Positions 17,984-27,578 of a stretch of DNA of 64,000 bases are shown one piece after another. Positions within the stretch are counted from its first letter, which is position 1; each line of letters starts with the position of its first letter. The notes beneath the pieces were generated by a model. That model was not told the DNA's origin. It was given only the letters and a program-made list of their open reading frames with translations, and did not search any database. The translations under genes were made by a program, and so were the position numbers. The stretch is from Gimesia chilikensis (lineage in GTDB: Bacteria; Planctomycetota; Planctomycetia; Planctomycetales; Planctomycetaceae), in the NCBI RefSeq assembly GCF_008329715.1, contig NZ_VTSR01000011.1, forward strand, positions 274,079 to 338,078. Direction: 5' to 3'.

Positions 17984-19567
17984 TTAGTGTTTGAAATGAC
18001 GGCGACCGGTAAAGATCATCGCGATGTTGTGCTCATTGCAGGCAGCGATGACTTCTTCATCCCGCACGGAACCGCCGGGCTGAATAATAGCGGTAACGCC
18101 TGCTTTAGCAGCTTCATCCACTCCGTCGCGGAAGGGGAAGAACGCATCTGAGGCGACGATTGATCCCTGGCTCCGATCGCCGGCTTTGTAAGCGGCGATG
18201 TAGGAGGAATCGAGACGACTCATCTGCCCTGCCCCCGCTCCGAGCAGCATTTCATCTTTGGCAATGACGATCGCATTCGATTTCACGTGGCGGCAGACCA
18301 CCCAGCCAAAGCTTAAACTGTTGAGTTCTTCGGGCGTGGGCTCGCGTTCTGTGACGACTTTCCAGTCGCTCTTATCGTCACGCAGTTCGTCTTTTTCCTG
18401 CACCAGCAGACCGCCGGATACACGACGATAATCCAGGCTGGGTTCAGCCGGCTCCTGCATCATCGGGCACTTCATCAGGCGGACATTCTTTTTCCATTTA
18501 GGCTTGGTCGTCAGCAGTTCGAAGGCCGCGGGTTCATAATCCGGGGCGATGATCGCTTCAATGAACCGATTGGGTTCACAGAGTTTTTCTGCCGTTGCCT
18601 GATCGACGGGACGGTTGAAACTTAAAATGGAGCCGAAGGCACTGACCGGGTCACCGGCGTAAGCTTTTTCGAATGCTTCAGCGAGTGTCTCTGCAGTGGC
18701 GCAGCCACAGGGATTGGTGTGTTTAATCACCACAGCGGCTGGCTGATCGAAGTCGCTGGCGATCTGCAGGGCGGCATCCAGGTCAAGGTAATTATTGTAG
18801 GACAGTTCTTTACCGTTCAACTGCTCTGCCTGGGCGACGCTGGCTGCCGGGGGATTCTGCTCGGCGTAGAAAGCGGCTCCCTGGTGAGGGTTCTCGCCGT
18901 AACGCAATTGATCCCGCTTCACCAGATTGATGCTGACTGATTCGGGAAAACGGCTTTGTGAATCTGCTTCTGCAGGCAAAACCGTAGCCATGAAATTGGC
19001 GACAGCCCGATCATAGCGTGCAGTCATTTCAAACGCAGCGGCAGAGAGTTCCAGTCGAAATTCGGGAGTCAGCGGACCAGAATTGAGTGCATCGAGTACA
19101 CGGTCATATTGTGACTGATTAGTCACGATACCGACATAGGCATGATTCTTAGCGGCAGAACGAACCATGCTGGGACCGCCGATATCAATCTGTTCGATAG
19201 CTTCGGGCAGGGTCACATCTGGTTTGGCGATGGTGGCTTCAAAGGGATACAGATTACAGACCACCAGTTCGAACGGGACGATTTCAAACTCTTTGATCGA
19301 AGCCGCATCGCTGGGGAGATCGGGACGTCCCAGAATGGCGCCGTGGACCTTAGGATGCAGAGTCTTAACGCGTCCATCCATGATCTCAGGGAAACCCGTG
19401 TAAGTAGAGATGTCAATGACATTGACTCCCTGCTCTTCGAGGTAACGGCGTGTGCCCCCCGTGGAGATAAACTCAAAACCCAGTTCAGCCAGACCTTTGA
19501 CAAAATCATCCAGACCCGATTTGTCACTGACACTGACTAACGCCCGACGCGGATAAGAATCGCTCAT
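17984..19567 (-). CDS. purH: Bifunctional AICAR transformylase / IMP cyclohydrolase
   Basis: A 527-residue PurH. The N-terminal MGS-like cyclohydrolase domain starts at RRALVSVSDKSGL (residues 7-19) and includes STGGTRRYLEEQGV. The transformylase domain follows from about residue 205 with LRYGENPHQGAAFY and the catalytic Lys-His pair in VVIKHTNPCG. It carries out the last two steps of de novo purine synthesis, from AICAR to IMP, in the cytoplasm. Length is typical. No other purine gene is adjacent, which is common in planctomycetes where such operons are dispersed. Confidence 0.97.
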   Translation of the reverse strand: MSDSYPRRALVSVSDKSGLDDFVKGLAELGFEFISTGGTRRYLEEQGVNVIDISTYTGFPEIMDGRVKTLHPKVHGAILGRPDLPSDAASIKEFEIVPFELVVCNLYPFEATIAKPDVTLPEAIEQIDIGGPSMVRSAAKNHAYVGIVTNQSQYDRVLDALNSGPLTPEFRLELSAAAFEMTARYDRAVANFMATVLPAEADSQSRFPESVSINLVKRDQLRYGENPHQGAAFYAEQNPPAASVAQAEQLNGKELSYNNYLDLDAALQIASDFDQPAAVVIKHTNPCGCATAETLAEAFEKAYAGDPVSAFGSILSFNRPVDQATAEKLCEPNRFIEAIIAPDYEPAAFELLTTKPKWKKNVRLMKCPMMQEPAEPSLDYRRVSGGLLVQEKDELRDDKSDWKVVTEREPTPEELNSLSFGWVVCRHVKSNAIVIAKDEMLLGAGAGQMSRLDSSYIAAYKAGDRSQGSIVASDAFFPFRDGVDEAAKAGVTAIIQPGGSVRDEEVIAACNEHNIAMIFTGRRHFKH

Positions 19568-19651
19568 TTGTTTCTAAATCAATTTCCGAAGAAGACAGAA
19601 ATACAGTATTTCTGAGAGAGAAAAAGCGTACCTGAGTGCGCGGCAAAAGGG

Positions 19652-19670
19652 GGCCTGCGCGACACAGGCC
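19652..19670 (-). terminator. Possible terminator after the beta-propeller gene
   Basis: On the minus strand a 6-bp stem GGCCTG/CAGGCC with a 7-base loop is followed by CCCTTTT. It lies about 100 bases past the stop of the PQQ-type gene and before purH. The T-run is short and displaced, so the call is weak. Confidence 0.3.
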
Positions 19671-19773
19671 ACAGAATCATCCTCTCGGGCACTCAACCAG
19701 AGGTCAGTTTAGCCACTCTCTGGTCAGAAAACAAACGAGGCAAACCCTGCGTCAGCAGAAGAGGCGAACCTGT

Positions 19774-21051
19774 TTACTGCACAGGGTTTTCAGTCGCCGG
19801 AGCTTCGGTATTCGCATTATCGGCAGCAGGTTCGGGAGCCACTTCGGGGAGAATCGGATATTTATCCTGATGCTTGAAGCGAATCGGGAACGGCAGATCT
19901 TTCTGTTTGAGACACAGAATGACGCCTGATTCAGAAGCACAGAAAATACGATCGGTCAGCTCGTTCATGAGTTTGACCTGATATTTTCGTAAAGGAACCG
20001 CTGAGAGCAGTGCGCCGTCCTTGCGGGACAGTACGAGCAGATTGCCCAGTTCATCCGAGGCATAGACCCGGGTGGGAGACATCGAAAGAAAACTCGAACC
20101 CAGTGGCTGCCACCATTCTTCCATACCGGTTTCACTGGACAGCTGGAACAGACCACTCTTGCGTGAAGAGAGATAGACTTCGTTCTCCAGAACCATGACC
20201 GGAATTCGGATTGGGAATGAGGTACGGATTCTCCAGCGGACAATACCGTTGAGAATATTCAGGCAGTACAGATTCTGATCCTCGGAAGCGAGGTACACAC
20301 TATTCTTATTTTCTGCCAGATTGGTGGCAATCGGGGCGTCGGTTTCAAACTGATAGGTCAACTTCCGATCGGTCAAAGTGACGGAATACAGCGATCCATC
20401 CTGACTGGCAAATACCAGGGCACGGGGAGTCACAATTGAAGGAGTCGTAATGGCATCGCCTGTCTGGAAGGTCCAGCGAATGGCAAGATCACGCCAGGCG
20501 GGTAACTTGGATTCGCCGCTCAGCTCTTTCAACCTTCGCAGATTCCAGGCGTAGACACGACCATTCAGCGTGCCGACGTAAAGCGCGTCTTCGTCAACGG
20601 TCGGGCTGGTGGAGGCGGATGTGGGAAGCTGCAGTTCCCAGTCGATCTCACCGTTCATCCGGTCGATGGAATAGATTTTCGTTCCCACCGTGATAAAGAC
20701 ATATTTTGAGTTCGTAACCGGCGGGTAACTGATATTGTTCCCCCGCCCCATCTGAGTCGCCCAGAGTTTCTTTCCGGTTTCGTTGTTGAAAGCAGTGATG
20801 ATCCCGGAAGTGGAAATCGCGTATAGATTCACTTCATCCAGTGTGAGATGCACGATGCGGTCCCGGTGAGGATCCACAGTGGCCTGGCCCCACCAGACCC
20901 GTTCCAGATTATGCTTGACCAGCGAACGCTGGGTTGGAACCGTCAGTCCCACGGATGATTCGTTTAAGCGTTGCGCCTGCAGATTTTCAGAGCACAGCCC
21001 CATAACCAGTAGCGCCAGAATCAAATACTTGGGCATCTTCCAACCAGACAT
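19774..21051 (-). CDS. Exported PQQ-type beta-propeller protein
   Basis: About 425 residues. After a signal peptide (hydrophobic YLILALLVMGLCS, cleavage near LQA) the protein consists of repeated PQQ-like blades: AFNNETGKKLWATQMG, YSIDRMNGEIDWELQLP, VYAWNLRR, YCLNILNGIVRWRI, FQLSSETGMEEWWQPLG. The Trp-docking G-x-x-x-W motif recurs about every 40 residues. Such propellers resemble BamB and usually act as protein-protein scaffolds rather than PQQ enzymes; there is no dehydrogenase domain. The C-terminus ends in an Ala/Glu/Pro-rich tail. ATG 21051 is chosen because GGAAAAG precedes it; the open frame reaches a TTG six bases upstream. The partner is unknown. Confidence 0.87.
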   Translation of the reverse strand: MSGWKMPKYLILALLVMGLCSENLQAQRLNESSVGLTVPTQRSLVKHNLERVWWGQATVDPHRDRIVHLTLDEVNLYAISTSGIITAFNNETGKKLWATQMGRGNNISYPPVTNSKYVFITVGTKIYSIDRMNGEIDWELQLPTSASTSPTVDEDALYVGTLNGRVYAWNLRRLKELSGESKLPAWRDLAIRWTFQTGDAITTPSIVTPRALVFASQDGSLYSVTLTDRKLTYQFETDAPIATNLAENKNSVYLASEDQNLYCLNILNGIVRWRIRTSFPIRIPVMVLENEVYLSSRKSGLFQLSSETGMEEWWQPLGSSFLSMSPTRVYASDELGNLLVLSRKDGALLSAVPLRKYQVKLMNELTDRIFCASESGVILCLKQKDLPFPIRFKHQDKYPILPEVAPEPAADNANTEAPATENPVQ

Positions 21052-21560
21052 ATTCAATCTTTTCCAGAATGATTTAGGAGAACGGGTGATTCAAATTCGC
21101 GGAGAATGCTCTCAGACATCAGAAACGATGCGAGACCTCCCTCTCTCAAGTCTACATGATGGATTCATCAGACACCGAAAGAGTCTGTAAAAACAGGTAA
21201 TATTCTGGCCTGCTCCTGACTCCAGAAATATCACACTCACCCTATTCTACCTACACAACCAAGCTGGAATCCAGCATTGTTCCGCCGAGATTCGAAGAAT
21301 TTTCACCATCAAAACTGAACAGATTTATCAAATTGGTTGCCGTAAACAGTTCTCGCAGGTTATTCAGTAGCAGATAGTTCCCAGCCAACGATTGATGCTG
21401 ACGGATTTACTGATTAAGTGGTTCCTGTCGGATGCTGCGGTAATCCTGCGTTCCTGCGAAACAGGAACTACTCAGTCCGTCCTGGATGTGTTAAAATAAC
21501 TGCAGTTTTCCTGTCTGCAAATCAAGCTTTGATCCTCTCACAGCCTGAAAGGGAACTGGC
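21052..21560. other. Intergenic region between divergent genes
   Basis: About 500 bases between the minus-strand beta-propeller gene and the plus-strand HEAT-repeat gene. A 7-bp hairpin GTTCCTG/CAGGAAC with a CGAAA loop lies at 21450-21468, without a T-run. No plausible coding frame, RNA gene or strong promoter was recognised. Confidence 0.45.
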
Positions 21561-22886
21561 ATGAAACTCCCCTGCTCTGCTTTGATGTTTCCAGGCGTTT
21601 TCAGACTGGCGGTGGTCCTGTGTTTGACACTGGGACTGTGTCATTCGGCGCAAGAGGTTCGCGCCGATCTGATCAAGCTGAAACAGGGAGGAGAAATTCG
21701 CGGTAAGCTGCTCAAAGAGAGCGCTGGTGGCGAGACCACACGCACCATCGAAACGCTGAGTGGAGGTCGCATCAGCGTCGATGCTCAGCAGATCGATTTC
21801 GTTACGAACCGCCCCCTGGTGATAGAAGAATATGAATCCAGGGCGCACCAGATAAAGAACACTGTCGAAGCCCATCTGGAGCTTTCGGAATGGTGTCGCG
21901 AGAATTTCCTGACGACGCCTCGTCTACAGGAGCTGGAAAAAGTGATTGAGCTTGATCCCGATCACGAGCAAGCACGGGCCGCCCTGGGATATACCTTACG
22001 TGATGGCGAATGGATGACCCGCGACCAGATCATGCGGAAAAACGGCTATGTGAAGTACAAGGGCCGCTATGTCTCATCTGCAGAACTGGAACTGCTGGAA
22101 AAAAATCAGGCGGACCTGGAAGCTGAGCGTGCCTGGAGCAAAAAAATCAATCTGTGGGTCACCTGGCTCACCAGCCAGAATCCGCAATACCAGTCCGAAG
22201 GACTGCAGAACATTCAGAATATCAACGATCCCAACGCGGTCGCCGGTCTGGCCAGGAACTTGGGGAAACATGAGAATCTGAGTCTGCGGTCTCTACTGGT
22301 AACGACTTTGCAGCAGATCCCCGGACACCTGCCGTTACGTCCGCTGGCAGAACTGGCACTGACAGATCCGCATCAGGCGATTCGCGATGCAGCACTGCAG
22401 GCGCTTTCTGCACGCGATGCGTCTCAGGCGATCGTCTTTTTTATTGAAGCGTTGAAGCACAAATCGAATCTGATCGTCCAGCGAGCCGGAGCGGGACTGG
22501 CGGCGATTGGAGATCGGGAGGTCGTCCCTGAACTGATCGACGCCCTGACGACCAGCCATACTTATCGGGTTCGCGTTCCGGATGCCACTTCGACGTACAG
22601 TTTCAACAGCAATGGATCGTTCGGCGGTTCAGGAGTGGTGTTGCCACCCGAGATAGAAGCGGGACTGCTGGCCGGGCGTTATCCCAACGGGGTAATCGTC
22701 TTGCCCTCACAGCAACCCAAGGTCCGCATGCGGACTGTCTCAGTCAAACATGTCCACCAGAACAGCGCGGTGCTGGATGCCCTGCAGAAGTTGACCGAGC
22801 AGAATTTCGGTTACAACCAGCGATTGTGGCGACTCTGGTGGTCATCGGTTGAAAACCAGACGGGAATCATCCCCGCGATTCCGTGA
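21561..22886 (+). CDS. Exported HEAT-repeat protein
   Basis: A 441-residue protein with a signal peptide (LAVVLCLTLGLCHSA, cleavage after VRA near residue 36). Right after it comes a small beta segment, DLIKLKQGGEIRGKLLKE, that resembles the start of many planctomycete exported proteins. A helical region (about residues 95-190) with TPR- or linker-like character follows, then HEAT/PBS-type repeats from about 215 (LALTDPHQAIRDAALQAL and similar units about 30 residues apart). HEAT arrays bind other proteins. A Ser/Gly-rich insert (SFNSNGSFGGSG) interrupts the end of the repeats. AAAGGG precedes ATG 21561. Convergent with the sulfotransferase 26 bases downstream. Function unknown. Confidence 0.82.
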   Translation: MKLPCSALMFPGVFRLAVVLCLTLGLCHSAQEVRADLIKLKQGGEIRGKLLKESAGGETTRTIETLSGGRISVDAQQIDFVTNRPLVIEEYESRAHQIKNTVEAHLELSEWCRENFLTTPRLQELEKVIELDPDHEQARAALGYTLRDGEWMTRDQIMRKNGYVKYKGRYVSSAELELLEKNQADLEAERAWSKKINLWVTWLTSQNPQYQSEGLQNIQNINDPNAVAGLARNLGKHENLSLRSLLVTTLQQIPGHLPLRPLAELALTDPHQAIRDAALQALSARDASQAIVFFIEALKHKSNLIVQRAGAGLAAIGDREVVPELIDALTTSHTYRVRVPDATSTYSFNSNGSFGGSGVVLPPEIEAGLLAGRYPNGVIVLPSQQPKVRMRTVSVKHVHQNSAVLDALQKLTEQNFGYNQRLWRLWWSSVENQTGIIPAIP

Positions 22887-22912
22887 GGTATCCGTAAATC
22901 GACTCCCGGTTC

Positions 22913-24259
22913 TCAGTTTTCTTCACCGGCCAGCACCTGACGTAAGCCGTCCAGATGCTGATTGTAGTTCTTCCACCGCTCCAGGCCGGAACGGTTCATG
23001 GGACGCCTTACCTGCCAGTTACTTGCAGTCGTCACAGGACGCTGATTGGCATGAAAGTCCAGGCACTGGTCATCCCAGTCGACGCCGATGAATTCAACCA
23101 GTTCCCGGGAAATGGCTTCCTGATTCTGAACCAGGTCGGCGTATGCCAGTTCGTAAGGCTGGTGGGGCAGAACCTGTTGCCAGTGCGCCATCAATCGCTC
23201 ATATTCGCGGTAGTAGAGCCCCAGATCTTTGAGATCATGCGAGTAATCGTGACCGGTGCGAAACCGCTGAAAGTAACAGGAGAGACAGGTATCGAGGGGA
23301 TCGCGACGGCAATGAATGACTTTCGCCTGGGGAAACAGAATGGCAATGAGCCCCAGGTAAAGATAATTTCCCGGCATTTTATTGATGACGCGACTGGCAC
23401 TTTGGTTAAAGTTACGCAGACGCTGAAGATAGGCTTTTCCAAACCCAGAGAATGCATTGACAGGCAGTTGACGGATGCACTCAGGATATGGAGTCTGCCC
23501 GGGAGTATGACGCGGCATGGTGCCGGCGATACTGGAGATGTCACTGAGTTCCCCTGCCCCGTGCACATCCGGGTGACTGGAGAGGATCTGTTCTACCAGA
23601 GTCGTTCCTGTACGTGGCATTCCTATGATAAAAACCGGCAGGTCTGTCTGCAGGCCGTATTGAGACAATTCTCGAATCGTTTCTGCAGAGAAGACTTCAA
23701 TGACCTGATCGATTCCCTGACGATGTTTTTGAATATCGAACTGCACCTTGCGGCTTTGATTACCCAGCTCGTAGTAGAAAAACGCCTTATCGTAATCTTT
23801 GAGATCATTGAATATTTTACCGCCGGCAAAACCAAGGAAGCAGCGGTCTTCATCGCTGAGATCATCGCGGGCTGCCTGTTGCTCAATCATTTCAATTACC
23901 GGATCATCGGGTGTGAACTTTCGCGTAGCGGAGTAATTGAAATAAGCCTCTGCGTAATCAGGCTTCAACCGGATCGCGGTTAAATAGTGATCTTCAGACA
24001 GCTGAAACTCACCAAGCTGGCGGTAGATCGCGGCCAGGTTATGGTGATATTCGGAAATCCGCGGTTGCAGTTCAATGGCTTTTTTGAGCAGATCCACCCC
24101 TACGCTGTGCTGACCTGACTGAGATTTTGCCAAGGCATAAAAGTGCAGAAACTGGGAATTGTCCAGATTCGCATAATAGTAGGGGCTTAATAACGCTTCT
24201 GCTTTTTGCGGCTGATTCTGCTGCAGTAACTGGACCGCTTCCGTGATGATGCTGTTCAT
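22913..24259 (-). CDS. TPR-containing sulfotransferase
   Basis: About 448 residues. The N-terminal half (residues 1-125) is a set of TPR helices, for example AIELQPRISEYHHNLAAIY and AIRLKPDYAEAYFNYS. The C-terminal half is a sulfotransferase: the 5'-phosphosulfate loop IIGMPRTGTTLVEQIL at about residues 211-226, HCRRDPLDTCLSCYF for the 3'-phosphate site, and the W-containing C-terminal segment. It should transfer sulfate from PAPS to an unknown acceptor; TPR-sulfotransferase fusions resemble protein-tyrosine sulfotransferases. I chose ATG 24259 because the longer frame (to 24364) runs into the end of the upstream M50 gene and adds no conserved sequence. It lies 59 bases downstream of that gene, so co-transcription is likely. 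Confidence 0.88.
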   Translation of the reverse strand: MNSIITEAVQLLQQNQPQKAEALLSPYYYANLDNSQFLHFYALAKSQSGQHSVGVDLLKKAIELQPRISEYHHNLAAIYRQLGEFQLSEDHYLTAIRLKPDYAEAYFNYSATRKFTPDDPVIEMIEQQAARDDLSDEDRCFLGFAGGKIFNDLKDYDKAFFYYELGNQSRKVQFDIQKHRQGIDQVIEVFSAETIRELSQYGLQTDLPVFIIGMPRTGTTLVEQILSSHPDVHGAGELSDISSIAGTMPRHTPGQTPYPECIRQLPVNAFSGFGKAYLQRLRNFNQSASRVINKMPGNYLYLGLIAILFPQAKVIHCRRDPLDTCLSCYFQRFRTGHDYSHDLKDLGLYYREYERLMAHWQQVLPHQPYELAYADLVQNQEAISRELVEFIGVDWDDQCLDFHANQRPVTTASNWQVRRPMNRSGLERWKNYNQHLDGLRQVLAGEEN

Positions 24260-24318
24260 ACTGTTCTCGAAACAGGTTCTGAAAAGTGATCTCTCGTACG
24301 TGGTATTCTCTGAGAGGA

Positions 24319-26544
24319 TCAGAGGCGGAAGTGGAATGTTTTTCGGAAGTAGCGCCAGAGCCATTGGCCGGTCGTCAGCTGACTGACCAGGAATCGCGCT
24401 TTGCCCCGCATGTTGGTCCGGAACAGGAAGACATCCTCTTCCAGCGGTACGATCGCCTGGTACGCAGTACTGGTCAGTTTTTCGTTGCCGTCTTTGTCCG
24501 TTACCGTAGGCAGTTCGCCTCCCATTTTATTCGAGAGCGTGGGAGGGACATAATCCCGGTGCCCGTGAGCGACCCGTTCGATTTTCGATGTGTAGATTTT
24601 CTCCGGCAGGTGTTCCATTTTGAGTTCCACCTGCTGGTCGATCTGGAAATCGTTGCGATATTCCTGATCGATATAGAGCACGGCCTGGAAACGTTCTTCC
24701 GGAGCAATACTCAGCATATGCGTCCCTTTGTCGAGATAGCAGTCGGCATTACGGGGATCAAGGGGAGTCCCGTGCCAGCCGGAAAGTCGCTTGCGGGAGT
24801 CGGATAATTTGGGCTCCGGTTTGCGTGCCGGGGCGATCACTTTCCCACTGATCGGTGCGATGACTTCCATATGCTTGAGCTGTTCCTCGATCTCGGCAAT
24901 TTGCTCATCAATGGTGGCCAGCTTTTCCTTGGCCACCTTGACACCTGCCTGATCTCCCAGTGCGCGATATTTGTAGATCTCGTCTTCCTGAACTTTACGT
25001 TCGATTTCTTTCAACTGGTACAGCTTGTCTTCTTTCTCGATGTTGACGATCCGCGCCAGCAGTTGTCCCTGCTTGACCTGCTGTCCGGGTTCGACATAGA
25101 CCTGTTCCAGTCTGCCCGGCTCGGTGGTGTAGACATCTTTCACGCCGTAACCTTCGACAACGAAAGGTGCCTCAAAATGCATGGGAACTGGGATCAGGAG
25201 AATTCCCAGGATCAAAGCGACAGCCACAGTCACAGTCGCTGAGACTTTGAAGTAATTCATGGGTTCGGTCCTTGGAGCTGCAATAATTTTGTAAATGTTA
25301 TAGATAATCCCACCAATGAATGAGACGACAGAGATCACCGCCAGAGTGATACCGATACTCTGCAGGTCATAAGGTTTCAGGACGGTATACAGGAACAAAG
25401 TGATCCCGAACATGATGAACCAGCGGTAGACCGCTGCAGAAACCGCATACAGGATGAACCAGAATTTACCGGTTTCCGGCATAAAGGGATCCCGCTGCGA
25501 TTCAATTCCCAGACAGTACCAGGCGAAAGTATCGCGAAGATGCTTATCGGCTTTCTGCCTCAGGTTGGGAATCTCCAGCAGGTCACTCATCATGTAATAA
25601 CCGTCAAACCGCATCAACGGGTTCGCGTTGAAGATCACGGTCGTCACGGTGGAGATAAAGAACAGGTTCAAAGCCAGGTGGTTCAGGAGGCCCGGTTTGG
25701 TAAACCACCAGATCCAGACCGCGATGGCAGACATGATGACTTCGATATACATCCCGGCGCCGCCGATGATGATCCGCTGCCATTTATTTCGCAGCATCCA
25801 GGAATCGGAAACGTCACAATACAGGCAGGGGCTGAAGACGAGGAACATGATCCCCATCCCGTGGCACTCCCCATTGTAATGCTTGCAGGAGAGACCGTGC
25901 CCGAATTCGTGGACGACTTTCGCCGCTCCCAGCACGAACCACATGTAAATCAGGTTGGGCCAGCCAAAAAACTGCTGGAATTCCGGAAGTCGACTGCGAA
26001 ACGCTTCGAACTGCACACCGATCAGAATCCATGAAGACAGGATCAGCAGCGCGAACATGGTGGTCGCCCAGGGTTTCCACATCCATTTCACATAGGGATA
26101 CATCTTTTGGAGCGTCGTTTCCGGGTCCCAGCCGGGCAGCCTGAGATAGAGCAGGTTTTTCACGGTGGAGAAGAATTTCTTCTTCGTCTCTTCGCGATAC
26201 TGCTTGATCAGGGTGACTCCCTGTCCCGGACGTCCGCTGGTCAGCAGCCCTTTACGATACAGGTCCGAAATCAACTGCTGGATTTCAGAAATGGAAAGTA
26301 ACAGGGTGGGATACTGACGATGGACCTCATCCCGAATTTCTTCCGGACTGCGTTCTCCATTGAGCAGATTCAGAATGTAGTACTGCTCGGGATGCAGCCG
26401 CGTGTATTTCAGGGAGACCGGGTCTTTGATAACCCAGTACCCCAGTCCTTTGTAATGAATCCATTTGCTGATTAAATCATCGCGCACGCTCAGCGGAATC
26501 GGTCGTTCCGTTGAGGATGTCATGGATTCGCTAAGAGTACTCAT
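24319..26544 (-). CDS. PqqD-like / M50 site-2 protease / HlyD-type fusion protein
   Basis: A 741-residue fusion. Residues about 40-115 look like a PqqD-type winged helix (LHPEQYYILNLLNGERSPEEI). A transmembrane M50 protease core follows with HEFGH at 212-216 and the second zinc-site segment NPLMRFDGYY near 308, both intact. Several more membrane helices lead to a lipoyl/HlyD-like hairpin domain (about 460-700) with a coiled-coil insert and TTEPGRLEQVYVEPGQQV. Each part is known from peptide-maturation and export systems, but whether this one cuts a peptide, passes a substrate or only anchors a complex is unknown. It sits 62 bases downstream of the HlyD gene and upstream of the TPR-sulfotransferase. 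No RiPP precursor gene was recognised nearby. Confidence 0.85.
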   Translation of the reverse strand: MSTLSESMTSSTERPIPLSVRDDLISKWIHYKGLGYWVIKDPVSLKYTRLHPEQYYILNLLNGERSPEEIRDEVHRQYPTLLLSISEIQQLISDLYRKGLLTSGRPGQGVTLIKQYREETKKKFFSTVKNLLYLRLPGWDPETTLQKMYPYVKWMWKPWATTMFALLILSSWILIGVQFEAFRSRLPEFQQFFGWPNLIYMWFVLGAAKVVHEFGHGLSCKHYNGECHGMGIMFLVFSPCLYCDVSDSWMLRNKWQRIIIGGAGMYIEVIMSAIAVWIWWFTKPGLLNHLALNLFFISTVTTVIFNANPLMRFDGYYMMSDLLEIPNLRQKADKHLRDTFAWYCLGIESQRDPFMPETGKFWFILYAVSAAVYRWFIMFGITLFLYTVLKPYDLQSIGITLAVISVVSFIGGIIYNIYKIIAAPRTEPMNYFKVSATVTVAVALILGILLIPVPMHFEAPFVVEGYGVKDVYTTEPGRLEQVYVEPGQQVKQGQLLARIVNIEKEDKLYQLKEIERKVQEDEIYKYRALGDQAGVKVAKEKLATIDEQIAEIEEQLKHMEVIAPISGKVIAPARKPEPKLSDSRKRLSGWHGTPLDPRNADCYLDKGTHMLSIAPEERFQAVLYIDQEYRNDFQIDQQVELKMEHLPEKIYTSKIERVAHGHRDYVPPTLSNKMGGELPTVTDKDGNEKLTSTAYQAIVPLEEDVFLFRTNMRGKARFLVSQLTTGQWLWRYFRKTFHFRL

Positions 26545-26606
26545 ATGTGGTCAGGATTCCTGGCAGATTAAGAAATGTCACTTCTTTTTCAGTCTACGAG
26601 AACAGC

Positions 26607-27578
26607 TTAGTCCTCAATATTCTTTGCCGGGCTTCCCTGCGCCACTTTGGGTTCTGATTTATCCGGCAGGATTTTCATTGTGGCCATGTAGCCTGCTTTG
26701 AGAATGTTTTCCGGATTTTCGACTTCGGCCCAGACCCGAATTGATTTCCCGTGGATGGGTTCGACTTCGACATCGATAAAAGTAATTTTGCCGTTGAAGG
26801 TTTCGTTCTCAACAGGCAGACGCACACCATGAATGTCCAGTTGGACTTCGACGGGCGTTCCCACATGAAACTTCCAGGTATCCTGGATATTCACATAACC
26901 TTCCACTTTGACCCGGTTGGTGCTGACCAGTTCCAGAACTTCATCACCGTGACGGACGACTTCGCCGGTCGAACGGAATTTTTTGGTGACGATGCCGTCA
27001 AAGGGAGCGATGACTTTCATTTCTTCGAGCTGGGCGTCGATTTCATCGAGTTGCAGCTTATTCATATCGAATTCCAGCTCTGCCTGTTCGATTTGCAGAT
27101 CGCTTTTTTCGGCGTTCAGGGTCAGGCGTTTGATATCGAGTACGGAAATCGTGTTGGGAACCCGTTTATTAATATCCTTGTTCATTTCCAGTTCGACGTA
27201 GGCGGTGTCCCGGGCTTTCTTGGAATAGCGAATTTCAATATCGTTTGTGGCTTTCTTCTCTGCTGTCCGGCGGGCTGCCTTGAGGGCATCGCTTTTTAAG
27301 CCTGCGATCACCTGGCCCTTTGTGACTCGCTCCCCTTCGTTGGGTTCGACAAACTCGAGTACGCCGGGACGATCGCTACCGAGGATGACGCGGTCGATCA
27401 GTTTAATCCGGCACTCACCAACGGAGATGGCAGCTTCGGGATTTGCAGTCGGTTTCTTTTCGGTGGCTTTCTTTTCGGTGGCTTTGTCTTCGGCCAGCAG
27501 GGTCGTTCCTGCATATCCGAGACTGCAACCTGCGGTCAGCAGCATTGTGTACAACACGTGTTTCATTTTGAAATTCAT
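26607..27578 (-). CDS. HlyD-type periplasmic adaptor protein
   Basis: A 323-residue membrane-fusion/adaptor protein. A signal peptide (YTMLLTAGCSLGYAG, cleavage near LLA) is followed by a Lys/Glu/Thr-rich linker. The split lipoyl domain has RPGVLEFVEPNEGERV and MKVIAPFDGIVTKKF, separated by a long coiled-coil hairpin (about residues 105-190). A beta-barrel domain (about 215-300) ends the fold. Such adaptors bridge inner-membrane pumps and outer-membrane channels, but no RND or ABC pump is present in the window. It is the first gene of the minus-strand cluster and is divergent from the GAF-HlyD gene. Confidence 0.9.
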   Translation of the reverse strand: MNFKMKHVLYTMLLTAGCSLGYAGTTLLAEDKATEKKATEKKPTANPEAAISVGECRIKLIDRVILGSDRPGVLEFVEPNEGERVTKGQVIAGLKSDALKAARRTAEKKATNDIEIRYSKKARDTAYVELEMNKDINKRVPNTISVLDIKRLTLNAEKSDLQIEQAELEFDMNKLQLDEIDAQLEEMKVIAPFDGIVTKKFRSTGEVVRHGDEVLELVSTNRVKVEGYVNIQDTWKFHVGTPVEVQLDIHGVRLPVENETFNGKITFIDVEVEPIHGKSIRVWAEVENPENILKAGYMATMKILPDKSEPKVAQGSPAKNIED

